Below, one piece after another: positions 1 to 9,303 of a stretch of 64,000 nucleotides of DNA. Under the pieces are notes generated by a model. It was not told the DNA's origin, searched no databases, and saw nothing but the letters and a program-made list of their open reading frames with translations. The stretch spans positions 5,084,001-5,148,000 of the forward strand of contig NZ_CP113949.1 of the NCBI RefSeq assembly GCF_026810445.1, given 5' to 3'. How positions within the stretch are numbered: the first letter of the stretch is position 1; every line of letters starts with the position of its first letter. The stretch is from Pseudomonas sp. BSw22131 (lineage in GTDB: Bacteria; Pseudomonadota; Gammaproteobacteria; Pseudomonadales; Pseudomonadaceae). The position numbers and the translations under genes were made by a program.

Positions 1-749
1 CCGCAGGCATGGCCTGTGAAGGATCCAAGCCGGTTGTAGCTATTTACTCGACCTTTTTGCAGCGCGGCTATGACCAGTTGATTCATGACGTCGCCGTCCA
101 GAATCTCGACGTACTGTTTGCCATCGACCGGGCAGGTCTGGTTGGGGAAGACGGCCCGACGCACGCTGGCAGCTACGACCTGTCCTTCCTGCGCTGTATA
201 CCCGGCATGCTGGTGATGACGCCAAGCGACGAGAACGAGCTGCGCAAGATGCTCAGCACCGGCCACCTGTTCAACGGCCCGGCTGCGGTGCGCTATCCGC
301 GTGGCACCGGTCCGAATGCTGTGATTGAAAACAACCTGGAGCCGCTGGAAATAGGTAAGGGTATCGTGCGCCGCACAGGTAGCAAGGTGGCCATGCTGGT
401 GTTTGGCGTGCAGTTGACCGAAGCGTTGAGCGTGGCCGAAAAGCTGGACGCCACGGTTGTGGACATGCGCTTCGTCAAACCGCTGGATGAGGGACTGGTC
501 AGGGAAATGGCCGCCAGCCACGACCTGCTGGTGACCCTCGAAGAAAACGCCATCATGGGCGGCGCTGGTGCGGCAGTCAGTGAGTTCCTGGCGCGCGAGG
601 ACATTCTTAAATCAGTGCTGCATCTTGGCTTGCCAGATGTCTATGTCGAGCATGCCAAGCCTGTGCAGATGCTCGCAGAGTGCGGTCTGGATGCGGCAGG
701 GATTGAAACGTCGATCACTCAGCGACTGCTGAAGATGCAGTCCGCTTGA
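1..749 (+). CDS. dxs: 1-deoxy-D-xylulose-5-phosphate synthase, C-terminal part (5' end outside window)
   Basis: This is the last ~249 residues of DXS, the cytoplasmic thiamine-diphosphate enzyme that joins pyruvate and glyceraldehyde-3-phosphate in the first step of the MEP isoprenoid pathway; its product also feeds thiamine and pyridoxal synthesis. The reading frame is open to the left edge, so the gene is cut by the window and not by mutation. The transketolase pyrimidine-binding part is visible ([35 protein letters not shown]) followed by the transketolase C-terminal domain ([25 protein letters not shown]). It ends in TGA at 747-749 and converges on ribA. Family identity is certain from these motifs. 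Confidence 0.97.
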   Translation, partial: AGMACEGSKPVVAIYSTFLQRGYDQLIHDVAVQNLDVLFAIDRAGLVGEDGPTHAGSYDLSFLRCIPGMLVMTPSDENELRKMLSTGHLFNGPAAVRYPRGTGPNAVIENNLEPLEIGKGIVRRTGSKVAMLVFGVQLTEALSVAEKLDATVVDMRFVKPLDEGLVREMAASHDLLVTLEENAIMGGAGAAVSEFLAREDILKSVLHLGLPDVYVEHAKPVQMLAECGLDAAGIETSITQRLLKMQSA

Positions 750-824
750 CGTCACGCCCTCCAGCCAGGATCCAAAGCTTCGCGGGCGAGCCTCCAACAG
801 GGACGGACGCGCGGGCGGATGCTA

Positions 825-871
825 GGGGACTGATTTATGTACAACGCTTCACCGTCAATAAATCTGTCCCC
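825..871. repeat. Inverted repeat of the GGGGAC-n-ATTTAT type between convergent dxs and ribA
   Basis: Arms at 825-838 and 858-871 are complementary over 14 bp with one mismatch, with a 19-base loop. The arm sequence (GGGGACTGATTTAT / ATAAATCTGTCCCC) resembles palindromic repeats I recall around REP-associated transposases in pseudomonads. It lies between two convergent genes, where a hairpin could also end transcription. The repeat is seen; its family and role are inferred. Confidence 0.6.
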
Positions 872-883
872 GGTCGCCCTGTG

Positions 884-1501
884 TCACGCGGGGTCGACCT
901 CACTCTGATGCTCGTTGCCCATCATGTGGCCCAATTTCCCGGCCTTCGTCGCCAGATAAAGCTTGTTATGCGGGTTATGACCGGTGTGCAGCGGCACGCG
1001 CTCGGCAACCGTGATGCCCATCTCCGTCAGCGCTTTGACCTTACGCGGATTGTTGGTCATCAAACGCAGCGACTTAATGCCCAAGTACTCAAGCATTGGC
1101 AGGCAGATTCCGTAATCACGCTGATCGGCCGCAAAGCCCAGACGCTCGTTGGCCTCAACGGTGTCCGCCCCACCATCCTGCAATTCATACGCACGGATCT
1201 TGTTCATCAAGCCGATACCTCGGCCTTCCTGACGCAGATACAAGAGCACGCCACGGCCCTCTGCGGCGATGGCGCGCATGGCGGCGTCAAGCTGTGAACC
1301 ACAATCGCAACGCTGACTGAACAGGGCGTCGCCTGTCAGGCACTCCGAGTGCACACGCCCCAGTACGGGGGCGCCGTCGGATACATCGCCCAGCGTAAGG
1401 ACCACATGCTCACGACCGTTCTCCTCTTCAAGGAAACCGTTCATGGTGAATTGGGCAAAGGGAGTGGGCAGCTTGGAAGCGGCGACAAATACGACGGGCA
1501 C
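884..1501 (-). CDS. ribA: GTP cyclohydrolase II
   Basis: Cytoplasmic zinc enzyme that opens GTP to the 2,5-diamino-6-ribosylamino-pyrimidinone phosphate, the first committed step of riboflavin synthesis. The three zinc cysteines are present (C54 in [11 protein letters not shown]65 and C67 in SQRCDCG), as is the catalytic [12 protein letters not shown] stretch. I place the start at the GTG at 1501-1499, preceded by AGGAG six bases upstream; this gives 205 aa, the usual length, although the frame stays open a little further upstream. This intact stand-alone enzyme matters because the RibA half of ribBA (4392-5483) lacks these cysteines. Transcribed alone, convergent with dxs, with a REP element behind its promoter region. 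Confidence 0.96.
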   Translation of the reverse strand: MPVVFVAASKLPTPFAQFTMNGFLEEENGREHVVLTLGDVSDGAPVLGRVHSECLTGDALFSQRCDCGSQLDAAMRAIAAEGRGVLLYLRQEGRGIGLMNKIRAYELQDGGADTVEANERLGFAADQRDYGICLPMLEYLGIKSLRLMTNNPRKVKALTEMGITVAERVPLHTGHNPHNKLYLATKAGKLGHMMGNEHQSEVDPA

Positions 1502-1637
1502 CGTGTGCTCCTGATCAGTATGGGGGCTGGAAATTCGCAAGCGCGCATTGTAACAGCAGCTTTCAGCAGAAGCTTAGGCTGAATTGTGGAGTAAACAGAT
1601 CGGGAAGTTTGATGAAAACTCCCGATGACGCAGTGCC

Positions 1638-1726
1638 TGTAGGAGCGAATTCATTCGCGAAGGGTCGGATCAGGAGATGAGATTTCATCGGTCGCCCTGT
1701 CGCATCGCGAATGAATTCGCTCCTAC
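1638..1726. repeat. REPIN: paired, inverted Pseudomonas REP sequences
   Basis: The left copy (TGTAGGAGCGAATTCATTCG, from 1638) and the right inverted copy (ending GAATGAATTCGCTCCTA near 1725) can form a long hairpin. This is the common extragenic palindrome of fluorescent and syringae-group pseudomonads. It lies between pgpA and ribA. Confidence 0.85.
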
Positions 1727-1742
1727 CGAAGGGCTGTGCGCC

Positions 1743-2270
1743 TCAGAAGAAGCCCAAAGCCCACATCTTCGCCCAGCCCCATACCAGCCCTTGCATCGCC
1801 AGCCAGGCAAACACGCCAGCCAGCACATCGTCGAGCATGATGCCCACGCCGCCGTGGACGTGCTTGTCGATCCAGTGGATGGGCCAGGGTTTGAGGATGT
1901 CGAAAAAGCGGAACACCAGAAAACCCACCAGCAACCACTGCCAACCTTCGGGCACCAGCCACAGGGTGATCCACATTCCGACCATCTCATCCCAGACGAT
2001 GCCTTCGTGATCGTGGACCCGCAGATCATCCGCAACCTTGCCGCACAGCCAGAAGCCGAACAGCATAGTGATCCCCAGCATCAGCCAGTAGCCCCAGTCC
2101 GGCAGCATCTGCCAAAGCGGAATGAAGGGTACCGCGACCATCGAGCCCCAGGTACCCGGCGCTTTGGGCAAAGTGCCGGAGCCGAAACCGAACGCCAGAA
2201 AATGCCACGGATTGGTCCACACCGAGGGCGGAACGTTTTCCGCCGGGACCTGATTAGGATGATCTGTCAC
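1743..2270 (-). CDS. pgpA: Phosphatidylglycerophosphatase A
   Basis: Inner-membrane lipid phosphatase that removes the phosphate from phosphatidylglycerophosphate to give phosphatidylglycerol. The family signature is clear: GSGTLPKAPGTWGS near the N-terminus, VHDHEGIVWDEMVGMW in the middle and several hydrophobic segments (PDWGYWLMLGITMLFGFWL; EGWQWLLVGFLVFRFFD). The GTG start at 2270 overlaps the thiL stop by four bases (GTGA), giving 175 aa and indicating translational coupling. The pairing with thiL is common in proteobacteria although the functions are unrelated. It is the last gene of the minus-strand riboflavin/thiamine operon. Confidence 0.94.
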   Translation of the reverse strand: MTDHPNQVPAENVPPSVWTNPWHFLAFGFGSGTLPKAPGTWGSMVAVPFIPLWQMLPDWGYWLMLGITMLFGFWLCGKVADDLRVHDHEGIVWDEMVGMWITLWLVPEGWQWLLVGFLVFRFFDILKPWPIHWIDKHVHGGVGIMLDDVLAGVFAWLAMQGLVWGWAKMWALGFF

Positions 2271-3232
2271 CGTGTCTCCCGAAAATGTTGATAGCCCCGA
2301 GTGATCGGAGTGACGTCCTGGCCTTGGCCATCGACGAGCATTACGCCCTGCCCTTCGACCACTTGGCCGATAACTGCTACAGGCCAACCCTCGTCAACCA
2401 GATCAGCCAGCGAAGATGGCGCCAGGGTGAAGGCGAGTATGTAGTCGTCGCCGCCGCTAAGTGCTGCATGCAACGCCGCCTCCTGTCCAAAAAAAGACAG
2501 CAGCGGGGCAGACATTGGCACCTTGTCACGCTCGATTAGCAATCGAACGCCTGACGCCAATGCGATGTGTCCGCAATCAGCGAGCAGTCCGTCCGAGATA
2601 TCCAGAGCGGATGTCGCCCGACCGCGCAGTGCCTGCCCCAACGCCAGCTGCGGCTGCGGCGACCAGTAACGCGCCAGCAAGGCCTTTGAGGTAGACGTCT
2701 CGGTACTGCGCTGGTTCAACACCAACGGCAAAGCGCCTGCGCCATCGCCAAGCGGCCCGCCCACGCAGAGCAAGTCGCCGGGTTGGGCACCACTGCGGGT
2801 CAAGGCCTGACCTACGGGCACCCGGCCGAACACCGTAACCGTCAAACTCAAAGGCCCACGTGTAGTGTCGCCACCAATCAGGCGCATCGCACAGCCTTGC
2901 GCCATGAGGTTCAAACCTTGGGCGAACGCTTGCAGCCAGTCAGCAGAAACGTCCGGCAAGGTCAGAGCGAGGGTAAAAGCAAGAGGGGTGGCGCCCATGG
3001 CAGCGAGATCGCTGGCGGACACACCGAGGGCACGCTGGCCCAGCAGGAAAGGGTCGCAGGCGTCGGGAAAATGCACCCCGGCAACCAGCGTGTCAGTGGA
3101 GATCGCCAGCTGTTCGCCCGACGGCACCGACAACAGGGCGCAATCATCGCCGATCCCCAACACGACACCTTCACCCGGCTGCGCACAGGGCGCATCAGCA
3201 AAGAAGTTGCGGATCAGCTCGAATTCGCCCAT
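2267..3232 (-). CDS. thiL: Thiamine-monophosphate kinase
   Basis: Phosphorylates thiamine monophosphate to thiamine diphosphate with ATP, the final step of cofactor synthesis; cytoplasmic, PurM-like fold. Seen: N-terminal GEFELIRNFF, the metal/ATP-binding GIGDDCALL, STDTLVAGVHFP, RLIGGDTTRGPLSLTVTVFG, and LDISDGLLADCGH. I use the ATG at 3232 (321 aa); an in-frame GTG four codons upstream is possible. The 41-bp gap to nusB contains a small GC hairpin (CCGGGC/GCCCGG). It is co-directional with nusB and pgpA. Confidence 0.95.
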   Translation of the reverse strand: MGEFELIRNFFADAPCAQPGEGVVLGIGDDCALLSVPSGEQLAISTDTLVAGVHFPDACDPFLLGQRALGVSASDLAAMGATPLAFTLALTLPDVSADWLQAFAQGLNLMAQGCAMRLIGGDTTRGPLSLTVTVFGRVPVGQALTRSGAQPGDLLCVGGPLGDGAGALPLVLNQRSTETSTSKALLARYWSPQPQLALGQALRGRATSALDISDGLLADCGHIALASGVRLLIERDKVPMSAPLLSFFGQEAALHAALSGGDDYILAFTLAPSSLADLVDEGWPVAVIGQVVEGQGVMLVDGQGQDVTPITRGYQHFRETR

Positions 3233-3273
3233 GGCGTCAAACACTCAGGTCCCGGGCGCAGGCCCGGAGGCCC

Positions 3274-3771
3274 TTAGCGCTTGTGGGCCTTCACTTCGAC
3301 TTCGCGCAGACGCGGAGCCAGCTTGTCGAGCACGCCGTTGACGAACTTGTGGCCGTCGGTCGAACCGTAGACTTTCGCCAGCTCAATGCCTTCGTTGATG
3401 ACCACGCGGTACGGTACGTCAATGCGTTTGAGCAGCTCGTAAGTAGAGAGACGCAAAACAGCCAGTTCCACCGGATCGAGTTCTTCGATGGTGATATCCA
3501 GGCAAGGCGCGAGCGCAGTATCGATCTCGGTCTTGTTGGTCGCCACGCCATGCAACAGCTCGTGGAAGTACACACCGTCGACGTCTTTGAAATCGTTATC
3601 AACGCGGAACTGCGCTTCGATTTCATTCAGCGAATGACCTGCCATGTGCCACTGATACAACGCCTGCATCGCAAGCTGACGCGCTTCGCGGCGCTTGGCA
3701 CTGCGGTTTTTCGCAGCTTCAGGCGACTTGGCATCGCGCGGATTGAACTGGTCGCTTTCGTCGTTAATCAC
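3274..3771 (-). CDS. nusB: Transcription antitermination factor NusB
   Basis: Small helical RNA-binding protein that with NusE (S10) loads onto boxA of rRNA leader transcripts to prevent premature termination. The product (165 aa) shows the family core [19 protein letters not shown] and the C-terminal [19 protein letters not shown] ... [15 protein letters not shown]. Its ATG overlaps the ribH stop by four bases, so it is translated from the riboflavin operon message, the usual arrangement in gamma-proteobacteria. Confidence 0.96.
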   Translation of the reverse strand: MINDESDQFNPRDAKSPEAAKNRSAKRREARQLAMQALYQWHMAGHSLNEIEAQFRVDNDFKDVDGVYFHELLHGVATNKTEIDTALAPCLDITIEELDPVELAVLRLSTYELLKRIDVPYRVVINEGIELAKVYGSTDGHKFVNGVLDKLAPRLREVEVKAHKR

Positions 3772-4244
3772 TTGGCCTCCAACTGTGCCAGCAGGCTGAC
3801 CATTTCAATGGCAGAAAGCGCAGCTTCAGCGCCCTTGTTACCAGCCTTGGTGCCGGAACGTTCGATGGCTTGTTCGATGGAATCAACTGTCAGCACGCCA
3901 AAGGCGACCGGTACGCCGAACTCCATGGACACTTGGGACAAGCCCTTGGTGCATTCGCCCGCAACGTATTCAAAATGCGGGGTGCCGCCACGAATCACAG
4001 CGCCAAGGGCGATGATGGCTGCGAATTCGCTACGTTGAGCGACCTTCTGCACGACCAGCGGGATTTCGAAAGCACCCGGCGCGCGGATGATGGTGATGTC
4101 GTTTTCGCTCACGCCATGGCGAACCAGGGCATCAACGGCACCGCTCACCAGGCTTTCCACGACGAAGCTGTTGAAGCGGCCAACCACGAGGGCGTAGCGG
4201 CCTTGTGGGGCGATGAAGGTACCTTCGATGGTCTTCAGGGGCAT
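3768..4244 (-). CDS. ribH: 6,7-dimethyl-8-ribityllumazine synthase
   Basis: Condenses 3,4-dihydroxy-2-butanone 4-phosphate with the ribitylamino-pyrimidine to give lumazine, the penultimate riboflavin step; normally a hollow cytoplasmic capsid or decamer. The 158-aa product contains [29 protein letters not shown] and the substrate-binding [11 protein letters not shown] with the catalytic histidine. It sits between ribBA (147 bp upstream) and nusB (four-base overlap). The 147-bp gap upstream shows no FMN riboswitch that I can recognise. Confidence 0.96.
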   Translation of the reverse strand: MPLKTIEGTFIAPQGRYALVVGRFNSFVVESLVSGAVDALVRHGVSENDITIIRAPGAFEIPLVVQKVAQRSEFAAIIALGAVIRGGTPHFEYVAGECTKGLSQVSMEFGVPVAFGVLTVDSIEQAIERSGTKAGNKGAEAALSAIEMVSLLAQLEAK

Positions 4245-4391
4245 TCGGCTGAGTCTCGTATTCTCGTATTAAAGAGCAAGCAAGCGCGCATCACGCACGC
4301 GCTTCCAGGGATTTTAGGTCACGAAACAGGATCGGCGCGGGCGACAGGTGTGAAATCCCGAGGGGTTTCATGCGCAGTCGTCCACCGGTCT

Positions 4392-5483
4392 TTATTCGGA
4401 GGGCACGTATTCTACAACTTCCAGATCGAAACCGGATATCGCATTGAACTTCATTGGCGAACTCATCAGGCGCATTTTGCGCACGCCCAGGTCGCGAAGG
4501 ATCTGCGAACCCGCGCCCACGGTGCTGTAGGTGGTGGGCGACTTGATGATGTTTTTCTCGGCGGTATCGCGGATTTGCGCCAGCAGCACGTCGCCATCGA
4601 GTGGATGACCGAGCAGCAAAACGACGCCGCTTCCTGCGTCCGAAACCGCTTTCATCGCGGCACGCAGGCTCCAGCGGCCCGGCTGCCTGACCATCAGCAG
4701 ATCACGCAGCGGGTCCATGTTATGGACGCGAACAAGGGTTGGCTCTTCTGCGCAGATCTTGCCGAGGGTCAATGCCAGATGCACATCGCCTTCCACCGAA
4801 TCGCGGTAGGTCACCAGGTTGAAATGGCCCAGCTCGCTGTCCATTGGCTGCTCGGCAATCCGCTGAACGGTACGTTCGTGGATCATCCGGTAGTGAATCA
4901 GATCCGCAATGGTGCCGATCTTGATGTTGTGTTCGGCGGCGAATGCTTCAAGTTCTGTACGACGGGACATGGTGCCGTCGTCGTTCATGACTTCGCAGAT
5001 CACACCTGTCGGCTCGAAACCGGCCATGCGCGCCAGGTCACAGGCAGCTTCGGTATGGCCGGCGCGAGACAGCGTGCCACCCGCCTGCGCCATCAGCGGG
5101 AAGATGTGACCAGGGCTGACGATGTCTTCTGCGCGGGCATTTTTGGCGGCGGCTGCCTGCACTGTGCGTGCGCGGTCAGCGGCAGATATGCCAGTGCTCA
5201 CGCCTTCGGCGGCTTCGATGGAGACGGTGAACTTGGTACCGAAACCGGAACCGTTGCGCGGCGCCATAAGCGGCAACTTTAGGGTTTCGCAGCGCTCGCG
5301 GGTCATGGGCATGCAAATCAGGCCACGGGCATAGCGCGCCATGAAGTTGATGTCCTCAGGCCTGACACACTCGGAGGCGATGATCAGATCGCCTTCGTTC
5401 TCGCGGTCTTCGTCATCCATGAGGATGACCATCTTGCCTTGGCGGATATCTTCAACCAGTTCTTCGATGCTATTGAGCGCCAC
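4392..5483 (-). CDS. ribBA: 3,4-dihydroxy-2-butanone-4-phosphate synthase with degenerate GTP cyclohydrolase II domain (RibBA)
   Basis: Residues ~1-200 are a complete DHBP synthase, which converts ribulose 5-phosphate into the four-carbon unit of riboflavin: acidic metal loop [11 protein letters not shown] (23-33), [10 protein letters not shown] and [17 protein letters not shown]. The C-terminal ~160 residues align with RibA in outline ([33 protein letters not shown]) but the zinc-binding cysteines and CDCG motif are missing, so this half should not cleave GTP. The intact ribA at 884-1501 supplies that activity. Length 363 aa, normal for the fusion. It lies 15 bp after the riboflavin synthase gene in the same operon. 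A degenerate second domain is common in pseudomonads. Confidence 0.94.
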   Translation of the reverse strand: MALNSIEELVEDIRQGKMVILMDDEDRENEGDLIIASECVRPEDINFMARYARGLICMPMTRERCETLKLPLMAPRNGSGFGTKFTVSIEAAEGVSTGISAADRARTVQAAAAKNARAEDIVSPGHIFPLMAQAGGTLSRAGHTEAACDLARMAGFEPTGVICEVMNDDGTMSRRTELEAFAAEHNIKIGTIADLIHYRMIHERTVQRIAEQPMDSELGHFNLVTYRDSVEGDVHLALTLGKICAEEPTLVRVHNMDPLRDLLMVRQPGRWSLRAAMKAVSDAGSGVVLLLGHPLDGDVLLAQIRDTAEKNIIKSPTTYSTVGAGSQILRDLGVRKMRLMSSPMKFNAISGFDLEVVEYVPSE

Positions 5484-5498
5484 GCGGCACCCCCTTAA

Positions 5499-6170
5499 TC
5501 AGGATTTGAGGTAGCCGTTGTCGGCGAGAAAGCCTTCAGTAATGCTGCCGCCCTGAGCAGGTGTCGGGTCTGCGGCTTTGTCGCCCAGCAGCAGACGCTC
5601 GAGATAACGCGCCAGCAGGTCGACTTCCAGATTGATCTTATGGCCCGCACGGTAGTCGCCCATGATGGTTTCGGCCAGCGTGTGCGGGACGATGGTCAGC
5701 TCGAACTCGGCGCCATTGACGGCATTGACCGTCAGACTGGTGCCGTCGACGGTGATCGAGCCTTTATGGGAAATGTACTTGGCGAGCTCGCGGGGTGCGC
5801 GCATGCGGAACTGGATCGCCCGGGCGTTCTCTTCACGCGAGATGACTTCGCCGACGCCGTCCACATGGCCGCTGACCAAGTGGCCGCCCAAGCGGGTAGT
5901 GGGCGTCAGGGCTTTTTCCAGGTTAACACGGCTGCCAGCCTTTAAATCGACGAACGCGGTGACGTGAAGTGTTTCGCGGCTGACGTCAGCCCAGAAACCA
6001 TCACCTGGCAACTCGACGGCAGTCAGGCAAACGCCATTGACTGCGATGCTATCGCCCAGTTTTACGTCACTGAGATCAAGTTTGCCGGTTTCCACATAAA
6101 CGCGGACATCGCCGCCTTTGGGGGTCAGGGCGCGGATGCTGCCGATGGATTCGATAATGCCGGTAAACAT
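5499..6170 (-). CDS. ribC: Riboflavin synthase, alpha chain
   Basis: Dismutes two lumazine molecules into riboflavin and the pyrimidine precursor. The 223-aa product (also called RibE) has the family's internal two-fold repeat: the first begins [10 protein letters not shown] with [15 protein letters not shown], and the second has [15 protein letters not shown] and [17 protein letters not shown] chose the ATG at 6170 because MFTGI is the invariant N-terminus and a GGAGG-like site precedes it; the frame runs further upstream without family similarity. It lies between ribD and ribBA. Confidence 0.95.
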   Translation of the reverse strand: MFTGIIESIGSIRALTPKGGDVRVYVETGKLDLSDVKLGDSIAVNGVCLTAVELPGDGFWADVSRETLHVTAFVDLKAGSRVNLEKALTPTTRLGGHLVSGHVDGVGEVISREENARAIQFRMRAPRELAKYISHKGSITVDGTSLTVNAVNGAEFELTIVPHTLAETIMGDYRAGHKINLEVDLLARYLERLLLGDKAADPTPAQGGSITEGFLADNGYLKS

Positions 6171-6216
6171 GGGTCCTCCAGGAGAACAGGGCCAGCGCGG
6201 AGAGCGAAAGCCGGAA

Positions 6217-7356
6217 TTATACGCCGGGCGTCGGCGTGGGTATTGCGATGACGCGCCAATCATTTCCGACAGCGCGCATTTCGACGATGTTCAGTTCCAG
6301 TGCTTCACTCATCTGCGCCAGCGGAAGATCAAGCAGCGGACGTGCGCTTGACCCCATGAACTTGCCGGCGACAAAAATCTGAAACTCATCCACCAGTCCC
6401 AGACGGGTGAACGCACCGGCCAGTTTCGGGCCGGCTTCGACCAGCACGTCGTTGATACCGCGTGCCGCCAGTTCAACCAGCAGTTTGCGCAGATCAACAT
6501 GCCCGCCACTGCTGGGCAGCGCCAGCATATCGTGGCCTTGGGCGTGATAGCGCTCGCGGGCAGAAGCGGCAGCGCACGTCACCACCAGCGCACTCCCCGC
6601 CTGAAAAAACGGAGCATCGAGCGGCACACGCAAGCGGCCGTCGATCAGCACCCGCAGCGGCGGACGGCTCAGCGCCAGCGCGGTCAGCTCGGCATTGAGG
6701 CCAAGCTCATCGGGGCGAACGGTCAAACGGGCATCGTCGGCGAGTACCGTGTCGGCACCGGTCAACACCGCGCTTGATTGCGCGCGCAGGCGCTGCACCG
6801 CAGAGCGAGCTTCAGGGCCCGTAATCCATTTGCTTTCGCCGCTGGCCATTGCAGTTCGGCCATCGAGGCTCATTGCCATTTTTACCCGCACGTACGGCAA
6901 GCCGTGTTCCATGCGCTTGAGAAAGCCTTTATTGATCGCGCGCGCTTCGGCTTGCAGCACACCACTTTGGACGCTGATACCTGAATTCATAAGGCGCAAC
7001 AGGCCACGCCCGCCGACGTCGGGGTTGGGGTCTTGCATGGCGGCAACCACGCGGGCGATGCCGGCTTCAAGCAACGCATCGGCGCAAGGCGGTGTCCGGC
7101 CATGGTGACTGCAGGGTTCGAGGGTGACGTAGGCAGTTGCGCCACGGGCCTTGTCGCCGGCATGACGCAACGCATGGACTTCAGCGTGAGGCTCGCCAGC
7201 ACGAACGTGCCAGCCTTCGCCAACGATGGCGCCGTCGCGCACTATCACGCAACCCACCCTTGGATTGGGGTGCGTCGAATAAACGCCCTTACGCGCCAGT
7301 TCCAGCGCACGGGCCATGTAGAAAGCGTCCAGCGCTGCCTGCTCGGTCGAAGACAT
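6217..7356 (-). CDS. ribD: Bifunctional diaminohydroxyphosphoribosylaminopyrimidine deaminase / 5-amino-6-(5-phosphoribosylamino)uracil reductase
   Basis: Catalyses the deamination and NADPH-dependent reduction that follow GTP cyclohydrolase II. N-terminal deaminase (~1-145): zinc site PHAEVHAL and EPCSHHGRTPPC. C-terminal reductase (~150-365): YVRVKMAMSLDGRTAMASGESKWITG and NDVLVEAGPKLAGAF. The start is taken as ATG at 7356 (379 aa); a GTG two codons upstream (7362) overlaps the nrdR stop as GTGA and is equally possible. Gene order nrdR-ribD-riboflavin synthase-ribBA-ribH-nusB is the standard proteobacterial cluster. Confidence 0.96.
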   Translation of the reverse strand: MSSTEQAALDAFYMARALELARKGVYSTHPNPRVGCVIVRDGAIVGEGWHVRAGEPHAEVHALRHAGDKARGATAYVTLEPCSHHGRTPPCADALLEAGIARVVAAMQDPNPDVGGRGLLRLMNSGISVQSGVLQAEARAINKGFLKRMEHGLPYVRVKMAMSLDGRTAMASGESKWITGPEARSAVQRLRAQSSAVLTGADTVLADDARLTVRPDELGLNAELTALALSRPPLRVLIDGRLRVPLDAPFFQAGSALVVTCAAASARERYHAQGHDMLALPSSGGHVDLRKLLVELAARGINDVLVEAGPKLAGAFTRLGLVDEFQIFVAGKFMGSSARPLLDLPLAQMSEALELNIVEMRAVGNDWRVIAIPTPTPGV

Positions 7357-7358
7357 GC

Positions 7359-7823
7359 TCACTCTTTAACCGGCTCGCGTGCCAGTCGGTCGATTTCTTC
7401 GCGGAATTCGTTGAGGTCCTGAAACCGCCTGTAAACAGAAGCAAAGCGGATGTAGGCGACCTCGTCGAGTTTTTGCAGCTCGCCCATCACCAGTTCGCCG
7501 ACGATCAATGACTTGACCTCGCGTTCGCCAGTGGCGCGCAGCTTGCTCTTGATGTGGGCGATGGCGGCTTCGAGCCGTTCGACACTGACCGGGCGCTTTT
7601 CCAGCGCTCGTTGCATGCCGGCACGCAGTTTGTCTTCATCAAACGGTTGGCGGCTGCCGTCTTGCTTGATCAGCCTCGGGAGAACGAGCTCGGCCGTCTC
7701 GAACGTGGTGAAGCGTTCGCCGCAGGCCACGCATTCGCGACGGCGGCGGACTTGATCGCCCTCGGCGACCAGACGCGAGTCAATGACTTTGGTGTCGTTG
7801 GCACCGCAAAAGGGACAGTGCAT
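7359..7823 (-). CDS. nrdR: Transcriptional repressor NrdR
   Basis: ATP-cone regulator that represses ribonucleotide reductase operons by binding NrdR boxes when dATP is high. The 154-aa product starts with the zinc ribbon [13 protein letters not shown] ... [15 protein letters not shown] (four cysteines), followed by the ATP-cone domain ([19 protein letters not shown]). The ATG at 7823 is fixed by the invariant MHCPFC start. It is the first gene of the operon that continues into ribD, and is divergent from the lipoprotein at 8000. Confidence 0.96.
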   Translation of the reverse strand: MHCPFCGANDTKVIDSRLVAEGDQVRRRRECVACGERFTTFETAELVLPRLIKQDGSRQPFDEDKLRAGMQRALEKRPVSVERLEAAIAHIKSKLRATGEREVKSLIVGELVMGELQKLDEVAYIRFASVYRRFQDLNEFREEIDRLAREPVKE

Positions 7824-7999
7824 GGTGGCAGGCAACAATAAAAGGGAGGGCCATGGTAGCGCATCTCGGCGGCAAGACAAGTCTCGGGGTTTGCGGTATA
7901 CAGACGCGCATCAGGCGCTGCGAAAGAGGGCGTCATCGACGATACTGTCGGGCATTACGCCCATCCCCCCTTTTGTCTCGGTTTCTGCTGGAGTTGTTC

Positions 8000-8455
8000 A
8001 TGACGCTACGATTGCTTGCTGTACTCAGCTTTGCCGGCCTGCTGGCCGCATGCAGCAGCACTGAACCCCCGACTCCTGCACCGGCTGCCACCGCGACCAA
8101 AACCGCGCCGATCAAATTGCCGGAAGGGCCCGGCCCGCTGCAGCCTTACCAGCGCGAGCTGAGCGGTCAATTGCTGGGCGTACCGGCTGGCGCCGAGGTC
8201 GAAATGGCGCTGTTGGTGATCGACGATCGCAACCGCCCGCAAAAGCTGTTGTCGAGTACCAAGCTGGTCGGCAACAACAAATCGCTGCCCTTCCAGTTGC
8301 GCTTCAATCCTGAGGCCTTCCCGGTGGGTGCCCGTGTCGAGTTGCGCGGTCGCGCCAGCCAGTCCGGGCAGTTGATCCTGCACCTGCCATCGGTCCTCAT
8401 TGCGTCGCCGGAGACGCAATCGCTCGGTCAATTGCAGTTCGTTACGGCACCGTGA
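8000..8455 (+). CDS. YbaY/YscW-family outer-membrane lipoprotein
   Basis: Predicted lipoprotein of 151 aa: signal peptide MTLRLLAVLSFAGLLAACSS with the lipobox LAAC, a Pro/Ala-rich linker, then a small beta domain (VPAGAEVEMALLVIDDRNRPQKLL; LPFQLRFNPEAFPVGARVELRGR) typical of the YbaY family (related to the T3SS pilotin YscW). The real function in Pseudomonas is unknown. I chose ATG 8000 for the signal peptide and the GGAG eight bases upstream. Its stop overlaps the next start by four bases (GTGA), so the two are coupled. Confidence 0.85.
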   Translation: MTLRLLAVLSFAGLLAACSSTEPPTPAPAATATKTAPIKLPEGPGPLQPYQRELSGQLLGVPAGAEVEMALLVIDDRNRPQKLLSSTKLVGNNKSLPFQLRFNPEAFPVGARVELRGRASQSGQLILHLPSVLIASPETQSLGQLQFVTAP

Positions 8456-9129
8456 TTGCACCGCATCAACTACAGGCTCCGCTGAGCAAGCTGCTCGGCG
8501 ATGCCCGGTTGGTCCCTGCTTCTTTGCCGGATACCGACCTGAAATTATGGCTGATCGATGCACAGAACATGAACCGCGCGTTCAGCCCTGACGAAACCCG
8601 CTGCATTCTCGAAGACCCGCCCTATTGGGCATTCTGCTGGGCCAGCGGCCTTGCCTTGGCGCGGTTTCTGGCCGGGCAACCGCATTGGGTCGAAGGCAAG
8701 CGCGTGCTGGATTTCGGTGCCGGCTCCGGGGTGGCGGGGATTGCGGCGATGAAAGCCGGCGCCCTGGAGGTGGTGGCATGCGATCTGGATCCGTTGGCAA
8801 TCGAGGCCTGCCGCGCAAACGCTGAACTCAATGGCGTGTCGCTCGGTTATTCGACGGATTTCTTTTCGCAGGCTGACCGCTTTGACCTCATCCTGGTGGC
8901 TGATGTGCTGTACGACCGCGCCAACCTGCCGCTGCTGGACGCGTTCCTGAGCCGGGGCCGCGAAGCGCTGGTCGCCGATTCCCGCGTGAAGGATTTCAAG
9001 CACCCGGCGTATCAAAGGCTTGGAATTCTAGACGCGATGACGCTGCCGGATCTGGCCGAACCCTGGGAGTTTCGCAAGGTGAGTCTGTATCACGCGGCGC
9101 GCTCCGGGGAGAATCGCAAAACCCTTTAG
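8452..9129 (+). CDS. Class I SAM-dependent methyltransferase (PrmA/ETFB lysine methyltransferase-like)
   Basis: A 225-aa protein with a complete class I methyltransferase core: motif I RVLDFGAGSGVAGIAA, motif II VVACDLDPLAIEACRANAELNG and motif IV FDLILVADVLYD. The wording of motif I and the post-I region resembles PrmA-like and ETFB-lysine methyltransferases, suggesting a protein substrate, but nothing in the sequence fixes it. The GTG start at 8452 overlaps the lipoprotein stop, giving translational coupling. Confidence 0.85.
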   Translation: MIAPHQLQAPLSKLLGDARLVPASLPDTDLKLWLIDAQNMNRAFSPDETRCILEDPPYWAFCWASGLALARFLAGQPHWVEGKRVLDFGAGSGVAGIAAMKAGALEVVACDLDPLAIEACRANAELNGVSLGYSTDFFSQADRFDLILVADVLYDRANLPLLDAFLSRGREALVADSRVKDFKHPAYQRLGILDAMTLPDLAEPWEFRKVSLYHAARSGENRKTL

Positions 9130-9133
9130 GCGC

Positions 9134-9164
9134 GAATCAATTCGCCAAGCGCGCAAATTGATTC
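9134..9164. repeat. Small inverted repeat after the methyltransferase gene
   Basis: GAATCAATT at 9134-9142 is perfectly repeated in inverse at 9156-9164 with a 13-base loop, starting five bases after the methyltransferase stop. It looks like a decayed REP element or a weak terminator; there is no T-run. Confidence 0.5.
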
Positions 9165-9303
9165 AACCTGCCAGGCCGCCTCGCCAACAAGTTGGCTATA
9201 GAAACGGGGTACGAGCAACGCGACGCCTTGCTGACTTATACGGCTTCCGACAATCCCCCCAGCGCTTTATAGTTGCCCCATTCACGATTTCCCGAGACTA
9301 GCG

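Noticed and set aside
4245..4391. Possible FMN riboswitch in the riboflavin operon
   Set aside because: The gap upstream of ribH, the only sizeable internal gap, lacks the conserved RFN sequence blocks; only a small imperfect hairpin is visible.
3870..5282. Open frame of 470 codons on the plus strand opposite ribH/ribBA
   Set aside because: It is antisense to two clearly conserved riboflavin genes, has low-complexity His/Ala/Arg composition and no family resemblance; long antisense frames are expected in GC-rich DNA.
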